In this document: positions 23,671 to 32,677 of the stretch, piece after piece | Position numbering within the stretch: position 1 is the stretch's first letter | Layout: the number at the start of each line of letters is the position of its first letter | Source of the DNA: RUG11462 sp051877275 | Lineage (GTDB): Bacteria; Bacillota; Clostridia; Oscillospirales; Acutalibacteraceae | Length of the DNA stretch: 41,342 nt | Direction: 5' to 3' | Assembly (NCBI GenBank): GCA_051877275.1 | Contig: JBJEIS010000139.1 | Coordinates: forward strand, 1-41,342 | Made by a program: the position numbers and the translations under genes | The notes under the pieces: generated by a model | The model's input: the letters and a program-made list of their open reading frames with translations, nothing else | The model's database searches: none | Told to the model about the DNA's origin: nothing

Positions 23671-24933
23671 ATGTATGAATGCAGTATTGAAAGAATGACC
23701 GATAAAATTAAAACTTTTTCAAAATACGGCGATGCGGGTCACGGCGGTATAACAAGATATTCGCTTTCTCCTGCCGCAGTTCAGGCAAGAAATGAGTTTA
23801 TTAAAAGAATGAAGGCAATAGGCGCAGAAATCGAAATTGACGATGTCGGAAATATGTACGCTACACTTGAGGGCAGTGATAAAGACGCTAAAAGAATAGT
23901 AATGGCTTCGCATTGTGACTCTGTTAAAAACGGCGGTAACTATGACGGTATTTTAGGCGTAATGTCGGCAATGGAAGTTTTGGAAACTGTTGCAGAAAAA
24001 AACATTCCTCATAAACATCCTTTAACTGCTATGGTTTGGACAAATGAGGAAGGCTCTCTTTATCCTCCGGCAATGATGTGTTCAGGTATAGTTTGCTATG
24101 ATTATCTGCCTGAAGATATCAGAAAAAACTTTAAGTATGAAGATATGATGAATTCGAAGAGCATTCTTGACAGCACCAAAACTTTCGGAATGGCACTTGA
24201 AGCATCTGATTTTAAAGGCGATAAAAAATACCGCCTTTCTCCTGAAAAATATATGTATATGTTTGAAACTCACATTGAGCAAGGCCCTATTCTCGAGGAT
24301 GCGGGCAATGATATAGGTGTTGTTGACTGTGTTTTGGGTATGTTTAATTACCGCGTTAAGTTTTACGGACAAACTGTTCATGCCGGTACATTCCCTATGC
24401 CTAAACGCCGCGATGCTTTTTATGCTGCATCTCAGGCTCTTTGCTATATCCATGAGGAAATCGACAAACTAAATATTCCTGAGCTTGTTTATACAACAGG
24501 CGAGGTTGTTTGCCATCCTTGCGTACATACCTGTGTGCCTGATTATTTTGATTTTTCAATTGACGCCCGTCACGAAGATCCGAAGGTTTTGGAAAAGGTT
24601 TTGGAGATTGTTAAAAGCTGTGCCGATAAAGAATGGAACGGCTGCAAATGCGAGGTTACGCTTGCTTGGAACAGAGATACTGTTTATTGGGATAAAAAGC
24701 TTGTTTCTTATGTTAAAGAAGCGGCTGAAGAAGCAGGTGTTTCACATCAGTATATTCATTCGGGCGCAGGTCATGATGCACAGTTTGCTTCATATATGCT
24801 CCCTACTACAATGATATTTGTTCAGTCAAAAGACGGTCTTTCTCACTGTGAACCGGAATATTCTTCGCCTGAACACTGCACAGAAGGTGCAACAGTAATG
24901 CTTAATGCGGTATTAAAAGCTGATAAAGATTGA
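23671..24933 (+). CDS. M20-family amidohydrolase, probable beta-ureidopropionase
   Basis: The 420-residue zinc enzyme matches the N-carbamoyl-amino-acid hydrolase/allantoate amidohydrolase branch of M20 peptidases. Metal-site residues are visible: His81 and Asp83 in MASHCDSVKNGG, Asp92 in GGNYDG, Glu126-Glu127 in VWTNEEG, His201 in FETHIEQGP, and a C-terminal GAGHDAQ. In this operon it should hydrolyse N-carbamoyl-beta-alanine to beta-alanine, CO2 and ammonia. I chose the ATG at 23671 (AAAGGAGATAATCATT); earlier in-frame starts would overlap the previous gene. An AllC-like role is possible but no purine-ring genes are nearby. Confidence 0.88.
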   Translation: MYECSIERMTDKIKTFSKYGDAGHGGITRYSLSPAAVQARNEFIKRMKAIGAEIEIDDVGNMYATLEGSDKDAKRIVMASHCDSVKNGGNYDGILGVMSAMEVLETVAEKNIPHKHPLTAMVWTNEEGSLYPPAMMCSGIVCYDYLPEDIRKNFKYEDMMNSKSILDSTKTFGMALEASDFKGDKKYRLSPEKYMYMFETHIEQGPILEDAGNDIGVVDCVLGMFNYRVKFYGQTVHAGTFPMPKRRDAFYAASQALCYIHEEIDKLNIPELVYTTGEVVCHPCVHTCVPDYFDFSIDARHEDPKVLEKVLEIVKSCADKEWNGCKCEVTLAWNRDTVYWDKKLVSYVKEAAEEAGVSHQYIHSGAGHDAQFASYMLPTTMIFVQSKDGLSHCEPEYSSPEHCTEGATVMLNAVLKADKD

Positions 24934-24956
24934 TTACTCAATTATTATCAATTCCT

Positions 24957-24996
24957 AAAAAGGTGTTTTGCTTAATTGCAAAACACCTTTTATTAT
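24957..24996 (+). terminator. Terminator of the pyrimidine operon
   Basis: A 14-bp stem AAAAGGTGTTTTGC / GCAAAACACCTTTT (24958-24971 with 24978-24991) with a 6-nt loop and T-rich tail lies about 24 bases after the amidohydrolase stop. Confidence 0.9.
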
Positions 24997-25027
24997 ATAA
25001 AATTTTATAAAAAATCAACGATTTATC

Positions 25028-25056
25028 TTGACTTTAAAAGAAAAAACTATTAAAAT
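25028..25056 (+). promoter_or_regulatory. Putative promoter of the signalling cluster
   Basis: TTGACT (25028-25033), a 17-bp spacer and TAAAAT (25051-25056) lie about 95 bp before the MscS-like gene. The rest of the gap is AT-rich. Confidence 0.55.
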
Positions 25057-25151
25057 TTATATATAAGTTTTAATGCTTATAAACGGCAGTAACAAGCTGA
25101 ATTTTCAGCGTTTTTATAGAGATTTTTAAATTTTTAGGAAGTAATGTTAAT

Positions 25152-25949
25152 ATGAATTTTGAACAGGTAAAAGATTATCTATTATCATTTAGATTTTTGG
25201 GCAGTATTTGCGCGGCGGTTTTAGCAACGGTACTGATTTTAGTTTTAAATAAATACACCAAAAAATATATTAAACATAAAAGTATAATCGGAAAAAAAGC
25301 AACAGGCGTTTTAGCGGTTGAAACAGTAATTAAATATCTTATTGCAATATTTGCGATTGTTTTTGTTCTTCAAATTAACGGCGTAAATGTCAGCTCTTTG
25401 GTAACAGGTCTTGGGGTTGCGGGTATCATTGTCGGTTTTGCACTTCAGGATATTTTGAAAGATTTAATTATGGGTGCCAATATTATGGCTGACGGCTTTT
25501 TTACCGTAGGTGATATCGTAAGGTATAAGCAGATTGAAGGAAAGGTAATTTATTTTAATATTAAAGTTACCAAAATCAAAGATGTCAACACAAACAATGT
25601 TTTTTCGGTAAGCAACCGAAATGTTTCAGAAATTGAAGTTTTGTCTGATTGGCAGGAGATTTTAGTTCCGTTCGGATATGATGTTGATAACGAAATAATT
25701 GATAAGATTTGTAATGATATCAGATTAAAAGCAAAAGATTTAAAATATGTATCAAAATGTGATGATTTTGAGGTTAATAATTTTTGCGAAAGCTATATTC
25801 AGTACAGAATGCTGATACACTGCAGACCGGATAAGAAAAATCCTGTAAGACGTGCAGTTAATCAAGTTATAAAACAAACTTTCTGCGAAAACGGAATTGC
25901 ATTCCCGTATCCGCAGTTAGATGTTCATTTTGATAATAAGGAGAAATAA
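25152..25949 (+). CDS. MscS-family mechanosensitive channel
   Basis: The 265-residue protein has three N-terminal membrane segments (about 15-38, 55-80 and 82-105) and the MscS pore-lining helix signature LVTGLGVAGIIVGFALQDILKD, then ANIMADGFFTVGDIV leading into the beta-domain. The C-terminal alpha/beta vestibule ends near residue 265. It is a compact MscS that would release small solutes on hypo-osmotic shock. It heads a cluster of partner-switching genes, with the STAS gene three bases downstream, so membrane tension and the signalling module may be linked physiologically. The ATG has AGGAAG upstream. Confidence 0.88.
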   Translation: MNFEQVKDYLLSFRFLGSICAAVLATVLILVLNKYTKKYIKHKSIIGKKATGVLAVETVIKYLIAIFAIVFVLQINGVNVSSLVTGLGVAGIIVGFALQDILKDLIMGANIMADGFFTVGDIVRYKQIEGKVIYFNIKVTKIKDVNTNNVFSVSNRNVSEIEVLSDWQEILVPFGYDVDNEIIDKICNDIRLKAKDLKYVSKCDDFEVNNFCESYIQYRMLIHCRPDKKNPVRRAVNQVIKQTFCENGIAFPYPQLDVHFDNKEK

Positions 25950-25952
25950 ATT

Positions 25953-26249
25953 ATGAATATCACAAAAACCGTAAATGATAAAACAATAACTCTTGCTGTT
26001 TCAGGTAGAATTGATACTTTGACTGCTGTTGATTTTGAAAAAGAAATTGATAGTGCTGTTGCTCAAGCGCAAGAATTGATACTTGATATGAAAGAACTTG
26101 AATATACATCTTCGGCTGGGCTTCGTGTGATTTTAAAAGCACAGAAAATGATGAACAATAAGGGAAAAATGAAGCTTATTAATGTAAGCGAAGATGTTCG
26201 TGAAATTTTCGATATTACAGGATTTTTAGATATTTTAACAATTGAATAA
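25953..26249 (+). CDS. Stand-alone STAS anti-sigma-factor-antagonist-like protein
   Basis: This 98-residue protein is a single STAS domain like RsbV/SpoIIAA. The phosphorylatable Ser region is YTSSAGLRVIL (Ser53/Ser54), in the loop before the second helix, with the strand pattern LILDMKEL before it. In the classical scheme an RsbW-like kinase phosphorylates this Ser and a PP2C phosphatase restores it. Both activities appear fused in the next gene. It closely resembles the STAS domains at the N-termini of the proteins at 29126 and 30025, suggesting duplication within the operon. The ATG follows AAGGAGAAATAAATT. Confidence 0.93.
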   Translation: MNITKTVNDKTITLAVSGRIDTLTAVDFEKEIDSAVAQAQELILDMKELEYTSSAGLRVILKAQKMMNNKGKMKLINVSEDVREIFDITGFLDILTIE

Positions 26250-26276
26250 GTTGTTTTAAAATAAGAAGGTGAAGCT

Positions 26277-29108
26277 GTGAATTTACTGTATTCTTCTTTG
26301 TTGACAATAGGATTGTCGGTTTTGTTTTACATATTGGAAAAGAAAACGGCGTTTTCAAAAATCAATTATAAGTGGCGCCAGATTATTATAGGTGTGGCTT
26401 TCGGACTTTCTGCGTGCTTTTCAACCGAGTTCGGTACACTTATAAACGGTGCTACTATGAATGTTCGTGACGCGGCTCCGTTGTGCTCGGGATTGCTTTT
26501 CGGCGGACCGGCAGGTATAATTTCGGGTGTAATCGGCGGCGTTCACCGCTGGTTTGCAGCCTATTGGGGAGCCGGTACATATTCACAGGTTGCATGTTCG
26601 ATTTCAACCGTACTTGCGGGTGTTATTGCTGCGTTAATGCGTAAATTCCTCTTTGATAACAAAAGACCGTCTTGGTTTTTCGGCTTGGCAACAGGAATAA
26701 CCACCGAGGTTGTTCATATGCTTATGCTGTTCTTTACAAAAATGTATGATATTCATATGGCTTTCAGCGTGCTGAGCGTTTGTGCCGTTCCTATGATAGC
26801 ATTTAACAGTTTAACAGTAACGTTATCTGTTTGGATAGTATCTTTAATCGGTAAAGAAAAGCATCTAAAGCATTTGAGCCCCGAGCATAAAAAGATTTCG
26901 CAGACCTTTCAAAGATGGCTTCTTATCTGTGTGTTAGTGGCATTTGCTTTTACAAGTATGTTTTTCAGCACTTTACAGACAAACCTTGCAAGAGAAGACG
27001 CATCGCGGCTTTTATCTTTGTATATAAAAGATGTTCAGGCTGATATTGAAAAAGCTTCCGATGATAATCTGCTTAGACTAACACGCGAAATTGCGGATGA
27101 TTTAAATGTATCAAAAAGCGTAAATAATAAAAAGCTTATTGATATCGCAAAAGAATATGATGTTTCTGAAATTAATGTAGTTGATAAATCGGGTAAAATC
27201 ATTTATTCGACTACAAAAGAATATGTTAAAAATGCATTCAATTTTGCAAGCGGTGAACAATCGAAAGAGTTTCTCGTTTTATTAAACGGCGAAAAAGAGT
27301 ATGTGCAAAAATATCAACCTATTGCATATAACGATTCGGTTTATATGAAATATGCCGGAATTGCGCTTGAAAAAGGCGGCTTCGTTCAGGTTGGCTATAA
27401 CGAAAAGCGTTTTCGCCAGGATATAGATAAACAGGTTATCGGTATTACTTTAAACCGTCATGTAGGCGAAACGGGTTATTTACTCATAGTTGATTCTGAA
27501 TTTAATATTGTCAGCGGATTAGATGAGAAAAGCATTTCGGATAAAAATATTAAGTTTAAAATTGACACTGAAAAGCTCAAAGCAGGCGAACAGGACGAGA
27601 GTGTTGTTAATGACGAAAAGTATTATTATATGTATGATATTTCCGAAGGGTATTATGTCATTGCGGTACTGCCGTTCAGTGAAGCGATGTATTTCAGAGA
27701 TGTATCGGTTTACATAACTGTATTTATGGAGATTTTGATTTTTGCGGGATTGTTTGTAAACATATATATCCTTGTTAAAAAACAGGTTGTTGAAAATATT
27801 CAAAAGGTTAATAACACACTTGCGGAAATTACAGACGGTAACCTTGAAGCAGTTGTAAATGTGAGAACTCATTCGGAATTTGCTTCACTTTCCGACGATA
27901 TTAATCATACGGTAGCAACTCTTAAGCATTATATTTCGGAAGCAGCTGCAAGAATTGATAAAGAGCTTGAATTTGCCAAAGCAATTCAACATTCGGCTTT
28001 GCCTAATGTTTTTCCTCCTTATCCTAACCGTACTGATTTTGAAATTTATGCAACTATGGATACCGCAAAGGAAGTCGGCGGAGATTTTTATGATTTTTAT
28101 TTCGTCGGTGAAGATAAATTAGCATTTTTAATCGCTGATGTATCGGGTAAGGGTATCCCTGCCGCTATGTTTATGATGACTGCAAAAACCATCATAAAAA
28201 GCCTTGCTGAAAGCGGTAAAGAAGTAAACGATGTTTTTACAATTGCAAATGAAAAATTATGCGAAAATAATGAAGCGGGAATGTTTGTTACTGCATTTAT
28301 GGGCATAATTGATTTAAAGAGCGGACTTGTTAAATTTGCAAATGCCGGTCATAATCCACCGCTTGTTTATAAAAAAGGCGGCACATTTGAATATTTCAAG
28401 ACCAGAGCAGGTCTTGTTCTTGCAGGAATGGAAGGCATTAAGTACCGCGCGGGTGAGCTACAGTTAAATCCGGGGGATAAAATTTATATGTATACCGACG
28501 GTGTAACTGAGGCAACAAATACAAATAACGAGCTTTATTCTGAAGACAGGCTTTATAAAGTGTTGAATGAAAACACACAGACAGATATGAAAACGCTCTG
28601 CCAAAATGTTAAGGCTGATGTTGATAGGTTTGTCGGCGAAGCCGATCAGTTTGATGATATAACAATGTTAGCATTTAATTATAAAGGAGAGACTTCTCAA
28701 ATGAAAGAATTAACGATTAATGCAACAATTGAGAATATTGAAAAGGTAACAGATTTTGTTAACGCCGAGCTTGAAGCAATAGATTGTCCTATGAAATCTC
28801 AAATGCAGATTGATATTGCAATTGATGAGCTATTCGGGAATATTGCTCATTACGCTTATAATCCTGATGTCGGTCCGGCTACCGTTAAAGTTGAAGTGCA
28901 GGAAAACCCGATGGCAGTTATTATTACATTTATCGATAACGGCGTTCCTTATGACCCGCTTAAAAAAGAAGATCCGGATATTACTCTTTCGGCAGAAGAG
29001 CGCGAGATAGGCGGACTTGGCATTTTTATGGTAAAGAAAAGTATGGATGACATTACTTATGAATATAAAAACGGCCAAAATATTTTAAAAATAAAGAAAA
29101 ACTTATAG
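26277..29108 (+). CDS. Membrane sensor with PP2C (RsbU/SpoIIE-like) phosphatase fused to an RsbW-like ATPase
   Basis: The 943-residue protein combines sensing with both opposing activities of a partner switch. Residues about 1-205 are a 5TMR-LYT-type membrane domain (INGATMNVRDAAPL...GGPAGIISGVIGGVHR). A further helix (209-232) leads to an extracytoplasmic Cache-like region (about 235-475), a second helix (478-500) and a HAMP-like linker. The PP2C domain (about 560-803) has EVGGDFYDFY, IADVSGKGIPAAMF, MYTDGVTEA and DQFDDITML metal residues. A C-terminal HATPase domain (about 808-943) has N-box IDELFGNIAHYAY, IDNGVPYDPL and GGLGIF. The GTG start follows GAAGGTGAAGCT. It likely sets the phosphorylation state of the neighbouring STAS proteins. 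Confidence 0.9.
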   Translation: MNLLYSSLLTIGLSVLFYILEKKTAFSKINYKWRQIIIGVAFGLSACFSTEFGTLINGATMNVRDAAPLCSGLLFGGPAGIISGVIGGVHRWFAAYWGAGTYSQVACSISTVLAGVIAALMRKFLFDNKRPSWFFGLATGITTEVVHMLMLFFTKMYDIHMAFSVLSVCAVPMIAFNSLTVTLSVWIVSLIGKEKHLKHLSPEHKKISQTFQRWLLICVLVAFAFTSMFFSTLQTNLAREDASRLLSLYIKDVQADIEKASDDNLLRLTREIADDLNVSKSVNNKKLIDIAKEYDVSEINVVDKSGKIIYSTTKEYVKNAFNFASGEQSKEFLVLLNGEKEYVQKYQPIAYNDSVYMKYAGIALEKGGFVQVGYNEKRFRQDIDKQVIGITLNRHVGETGYLLIVDSEFNIVSGLDEKSISDKNIKFKIDTEKLKAGEQDESVVNDEKYYYMYDISEGYYVIAVLPFSEAMYFRDVSVYITVFMEILIFAGLFVNIYILVKKQVVENIQKVNNTLAEITDGNLEAVVNVRTHSEFASLSDDINHTVATLKHYISEAAARIDKELEFAKAIQHSALPNVFPPYPNRTDFEIYATMDTAKEVGGDFYDFYFVGEDKLAFLIADVSGKGIPAAMFMMTAKTIIKSLAESGKEVNDVFTIANEKLCENNEAGMFVTAFMGIIDLKSGLVKFANAGHNPPLVYKKGGTFEYFKTRAGLVLAGMEGIKYRAGELQLNPGDKIYMYTDGVTEATNTNNELYSEDRLYKVLNENTQTDMKTLCQNVKADVDRFVGEADQFDDITMLAFNYKGETSQMKELTINATIENIEKVTDFVNAELEAIDCPMKSQMQIDIAIDELFGNIAHYAYNPDVGPATVKVEVQENPMAVIITFIDNGVPYDPLKKEDPDITLSAEEREIGGLGIFMVKKSMDDITYEYKNGQNILKIKKNL

Positions 29109-29125
29109 TTTAATCGGAGTTAAGA

Positions 29126-30019
29126 ATGGTAATTACAGTTAAAAAAGAAGATAAAAAAATAACCTTAATTCCCGAGGGCAGAATTGATACTGCAAATGCG
29201 CCTGAATTTGAAAAAGCGGTTATGGATTGTACAGTTAATTGCAACGAACTAGTTTTTGATTTTGAAAAGCTGCAGTACATTTCTTCGGCAGGCTTGAGAG
29301 TTCTGCTTTTGGCTCAAAAAACAATGAATAAGCAGGGTGAAATGAGAGTATTCAATGTTTGTGACTCGATTGTAGATGTTTTAAATATCACAGGATTTGT
29401 TGATATTTTAAGCATTGAAACTACCCGCGATGTTTTCAAGGCAAATGTTTTGCAGCAGGCTATGCATTTTGCTGTTGACGCTCACGGCGATACAGTTCGC
29501 AAAGGTGACGGCAGTCCGTTAGTTCTTCACGCTATGGAGGCGGCGGCAATCGTTGCTACTATGACGCAGGACAGCGAGGTTATAGCGGCGGCGGTTTTGC
29601 ATGACACCGTTGAAGATGCGGATGTAACATTGGAAGAAATTGAAGAACGCTTTGGCAAACGGGTGGCTATGCTTGTAAGCTCGGAAACCGAAAATAAACG
29701 TAAAGATATGCCATCTGATTTGTCTTGGAAAATCAGAAAAGAAGAATCAATTGAGCTATTGAAAAATACTGATGATATTGCGGTAAAAATGATTTATCTC
29801 GGTGACAAGCTGGCAAATATGCGAGCTTTTTACAGAAGTATGCTGCAAATCGGTGATGCTATGTGGGAAGTTTTTAATCAAAAAGACCCTGAAGAACATC
29901 ATTGGTATTACAGAACAATTGCCGATTTGCTTGTACAATTAAAAGATTATCCTGTCTGGCAGGAATATGATAATCTGATTAAAAAAGTTTTTAATGAAAA
30001 TTCAGAAAGCGAGGACTGA
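29126..30019 (+). CDS. STAS domain fused to an HD (p)ppGpp-hydrolase-like domain
   Basis: The 297-residue protein starts with a STAS domain (about 1-98, YISSAGLRVLL) very like its neighbours. It continues with an HD domain of the RelA/SpoT/MESH1 hydrolase type (about 104-290): DGSPLVLHAMEAA, AAAVLHDTVEDADVTLEEIEERFG with the HDxxED motif at about 159-164, and IYLGDKLANMRAF. No synthetase or TGS domain is present, so it resembles a small alarmone hydrolase whose activity might be gated by STAS phosphorylation. The fusion is unusual to my knowledge. It starts 17 bases after the sensor gene; the start codon has GGAG upstream. Nucleotide specificity is inferred from the motif only. Confidence 0.85.
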   Translation: MVITVKKEDKKITLIPEGRIDTANAPEFEKAVMDCTVNCNELVFDFEKLQYISSAGLRVLLLAQKTMNKQGEMRVFNVCDSIVDVLNITGFVDILSIETTRDVFKANVLQQAMHFAVDAHGDTVRKGDGSPLVLHAMEAAAIVATMTQDSEVIAAAVLHDTVEDADVTLEEIEERFGKRVAMLVSSETENKRKDMPSDLSWKIRKEESIELLKNTDDIAVKMIYLGDKLANMRAFYRSMLQIGDAMWEVFNQKDPEEHHWYYRTIADLLVQLKDYPVWQEYDNLIKKVFNENSESED

Positions 30020-30024
30020 AAATT

Positions 30025-31200
30025 ATGACAAAAGGCAGTTTTGAAAACGGAGTTTTAACAATAGCGTTAGAAGGACATATTGACTCAAGCAATGCACCGC
30101 AAGTTGAGGCAGATATAAATAAGCTTTGCGAAGAGCATCCGCAAAGTCATATTGTACTTGATATGGAAAACCTTGAGTACATATCATCTGCCGGACTTCG
30201 TGTTGTTTTAAGACTTAGAAAATCCGATGCGGCATTAAAAGCAATAAATGTTTCATCAAGTGTTTATGAGATTTTGGAAATGACCGGTTTTACTGAAATG
30301 ATGAATGTTGAAAAAGCATATCGAAAACTTTCGGTTGACGGCTGTGAGGTGATAGGTCAGGGTGCTAACGGTGTGGTTTACAGACTGGATGCAGATACAA
30401 TAGTAAAGGTATATAAAAATGCCGATGCTTTGCCTGATATTCACCGAGAAAGAGAACTCGCGAGAAAAGCATTTGTTTTAGGCATTCCTACTGCCATTCC
30501 TTATGATGTAGCAAAAGTCGGTGACAGCTACGGTTCTGTATTTGAACTGTTAAATGCAAAATCTTTTGCTAAATTAATTGCCGAAGAGCCTGAAAAACTT
30601 GATTATTACATAGGTTTATATGTAGAGCTTTTGAAAAAAATACATGGCACAAAAGTTAAACCCGGTGATATGCCGAGTACAAAAGAATGGGCGTTGGACT
30701 GGGCGGAATTTTTAAAAGATTATCTTCCTGAAAATGAGAGTAATAAGCTTTATAAATTAATAAATGATGTTCCTGAAACCGATCATATGATGCACGGCGA
30801 TTATCATATGAAAAACATTATGATGCAAGACGGAGAAGTTCTGCTGATTGATATGGATACATTATCGGTTGGACATCCTATATTTGAGCTTGCTTCAATG
30901 TTTTTAGGATTTGTAGGCTTTGGTGAATTAGACCATTCTGTTACAGAAAAGTTTATGGGTCTGCCTTATGAAACTACCGTAGAGATTTGGAAAAAAGCTT
31001 TAAAGCTTTATCTTGATAATGCAGATGAAGAAAAAGTGCGTTCAGTTGAAGAAAAAGCAATGATAATAGGTTATGCTCGTCTTATGAGAAGAACTATCAG
31101 ACGCAACGGCTTTGAAACAGAAGACGGACGCAAAATTATTGAGCATAGCAAACAAAAGCTTTCGGAATTATTGAGCAAAGTAGATTCTTTGGAGTTTTAG
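30025..31200 (+). CDS. STAS domain fused to an aminoglycoside-phosphotransferase-like kinase
   Basis: The 391-residue protein has an N-terminal STAS domain (about 1-97, YISSAGLRVVL) and a C-terminal protein-kinase-like fold of the APH/choline kinase superfamily. Visible kinase features are the glycine-rich loop IGQGANGVVYRL, an ATP-binding Lys in TIVKVYKN, the catalytic loop MMHGDYHMKNIM (Asp and Asn) and the metal-binding Asp in LLIDMDTLSVGHP. The acceptor could be a small molecule or protein. It is not a resistance determinant on this evidence, since this kinase type is widespread in anaerobes. The start lies five bases after the previous stop. Confidence 0.85.
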   Translation: MTKGSFENGVLTIALEGHIDSSNAPQVEADINKLCEEHPQSHIVLDMENLEYISSAGLRVVLRLRKSDAALKAINVSSSVYEILEMTGFTEMMNVEKAYRKLSVDGCEVIGQGANGVVYRLDADTIVKVYKNADALPDIHRERELARKAFVLGIPTAIPYDVAKVGDSYGSVFELLNAKSFAKLIAEEPEKLDYYIGLYVELLKKIHGTKVKPGDMPSTKEWALDWAEFLKDYLPENESNKLYKLINDVPETDHMMHGDYHMKNIMMQDGEVLLIDMDTLSVGHPIFELASMFLGFVGFGELDHSVTEKFMGLPYETTVEIWKKALKLYLDNADEEKVRSVEEKAMIIGYARLMRRTIRRNGFETEDGRKIIEHSKQKLSELLSKVDSLEF

Positions 31201-31782
31201 ATGAAAAATATACTGTTTATTAATGCCTGCGTTCGAGAAAATTCGCGAACATATGCACTTTCAAAAGAAGTTTTAAAGCATTTAGACGGCGAGATTTATG
31301 AGCTGAATTTAGAAAAGGAAAATATTCAGCCTTTAAATTCGGTTTTGCTGGCAAAACGCGATAAACTGTTAGCTGAAAAGAATTATTCATCTTCTTATTT
31401 TTCTTATGCAAATCAGTTTGCAAATGCTGATATAATTTTGTTTGCCTGTCCATATTGGGATTTAGCTTTTCCGGCAATGGTTAAAAACTATTTAGAAGCT
31501 GTTACGGTGAATAATATAAACTTTTGTTATACAAAAGACGGTGATATAAAGGGGTTATGCAAAGCTAAAAAGCTTTTTTATGTTACCACCTCCGGAGGCA
31601 CAATAGGAGATTATAACTTTGGATATAATTATGTTAAATGCTTGGCTGAAAAGCTTTACGGAATTTTAGATGTAACGCTTTTTACCGCCGAAAATCTTGA
31701 TATAATCGGTGCTGATGTTGAACAAATTATGAAAAATGCAAAGAAAAATATCGAGACTTATTTTGAAGAGCATATATTATAA
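31201..31782 (+). CDS. Flavodoxin-fold NAD(P)H-dependent reductase
   Basis: The 193-residue protein has the flavodoxin-like fold of NAD(P)H:quinone/azo reductases. It shows ILFINACVRENSRTYALS for the FMN phosphate loop, ILFACPYWDLAFPAMVKNYLE in the middle and VTTSGGTIGDYNFGYNYVK near the C-terminal part. It probably reduces quinones, azo or other electrophilic compounds with FMN. The ATG directly abuts the kinase stop and has GGAG upstream inside the kinase gene, so it is coupled to the signalling operon and may be a stress effector. Confidence 0.85.
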   Translation: MKNILFINACVRENSRTYALSKEVLKHLDGEIYELNLEKENIQPLNSVLLAKRDKLLAEKNYSSSYFSYANQFANADIILFACPYWDLAFPAMVKNYLEAVTVNNINFCYTKDGDIKGLCKAKKLFYVTTSGGTIGDYNFGYNYVKCLAEKLYGILDVTLFTAENLDIIGADVEQIMKNAKKNIETYFEEHIL

Positions 31783-31795
31783 AAGAGGGCTTTAG

Positions 31796-32677
31796 ATGAA
31801 TGTAATTGAAACAAACGGTCTTACTAAATTTTACGGTAAATCCAGAGGAATTGTTGACCTTAATCTAAAGGTTGAACAGGGAGAATTTTTCGGCTTTATC
31901 GGTCCGAACGGCGCAGGTAAAAGTACGTCAATTCGTATACTTTTAGGACTTATAAAAAGCAACAGCGGTAATGCGAAAATTTTCGGAAAAGACATTACTG
32001 CTCATAAAAATGAAATTCTTGCCGATGTTGGCTATTTGCCGTCTGATACGGCTTTCTATCCGGGAATGCGTGTAAAAGAAGTAATAAAATTTTCTGCTGA
32101 TTTGCGAAAAACCGATTGCAGTAAAGAGGCAAAAAATCTATGTGAAAGATTAGAACTTGATACTTCAAAAAGAATGGATCAGCTTTCTTTCGGCAACCGA
32201 AAAAAAGTTGCAATAGTTTGCGCGCTCCAGCATTGTCCGCAACTTTGTATTTTAGATGAACCGACAGGCGGACTCGACCCACTTATGCAAAGAGAGTTTT
32301 TTGAGATTTTAAAAGAACGAAATTCAAATGGCGCTACTATTTTCCTTTCTTCTCATATTCTTTCGGAAATACAGCGCAACTGCACTAAAGCCGCTATCAT
32401 CAGAGAAGGACAGATTATTGCCTGCAACAGCGTGGAGGCGCTTACTCAAACAACGGCGAAGCGTGTTCATGTTCAAGGCAACGTTGATGTGTCAGAGTTG
32501 GATGGTATTCGTGATTTGCATAAGACTAATGAAGGCGTAAGCTTTCTTTACGGCGGAGATATTAATAAACTTATACAGTTGTTAGCTAAGCAGAGGATAA
32601 GTGATTTATCGGTATCTGAGCCTGATTTAGAAGAAATATTTATGCATTATTATACGAACGGAGGCGAGAAGAAATGA
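31796..32677 (+). CDS. ABC-2-type exporter ATPase
   Basis: The 293-residue ATPase has Walker A IGPNGAGKSTSI, a signature-like LSFGNRKKVAIVCAL (degenerate, with FGNRK in place of GGQ), Walker B LCILDEPTGGLDP and the switch His in LSSHILSE. The C-terminal ~75 residues are the regulatory extension typical of drug/lantibiotic/Na+-type ABC-2 exporters. It overlaps the permease gene by four bases. Substrate is unknown. It follows the flavoprotein gene by 13 bases. Confidence 0.9.
   Translation: MNVIETNGLTKFYGKSRGIVDLNLKVEQGEFFGFIGPNGAGKSTSIRILLGLIKSNSGNAKIFGKDITAHKNEILADVGYLPSDTAFYPGMRVKEVIKFSADLRKTDCSKEAKNLCERLELDTSKRMDQLSFGNRKKVAIVCALQHCPQLCILDEPTGGLDPLMQREFFEILKERNSNGATIFLSSHILSEIQRNCTKAAIIREGQIIACNSVEALTQTTAKRVHVQGNVDVSELDGIRDLHKTNEGVSFLYGGDINKLIQLLAKQRISDLSVSEPDLEEIFMHYYTNGGEKK

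Noticed and set aside
30025..31200. Aminoglycoside resistance gene
   Set aside because: The kinase fold is shared by many metabolic and regulatory kinases, and the STAS fusion and operon context point to signalling.
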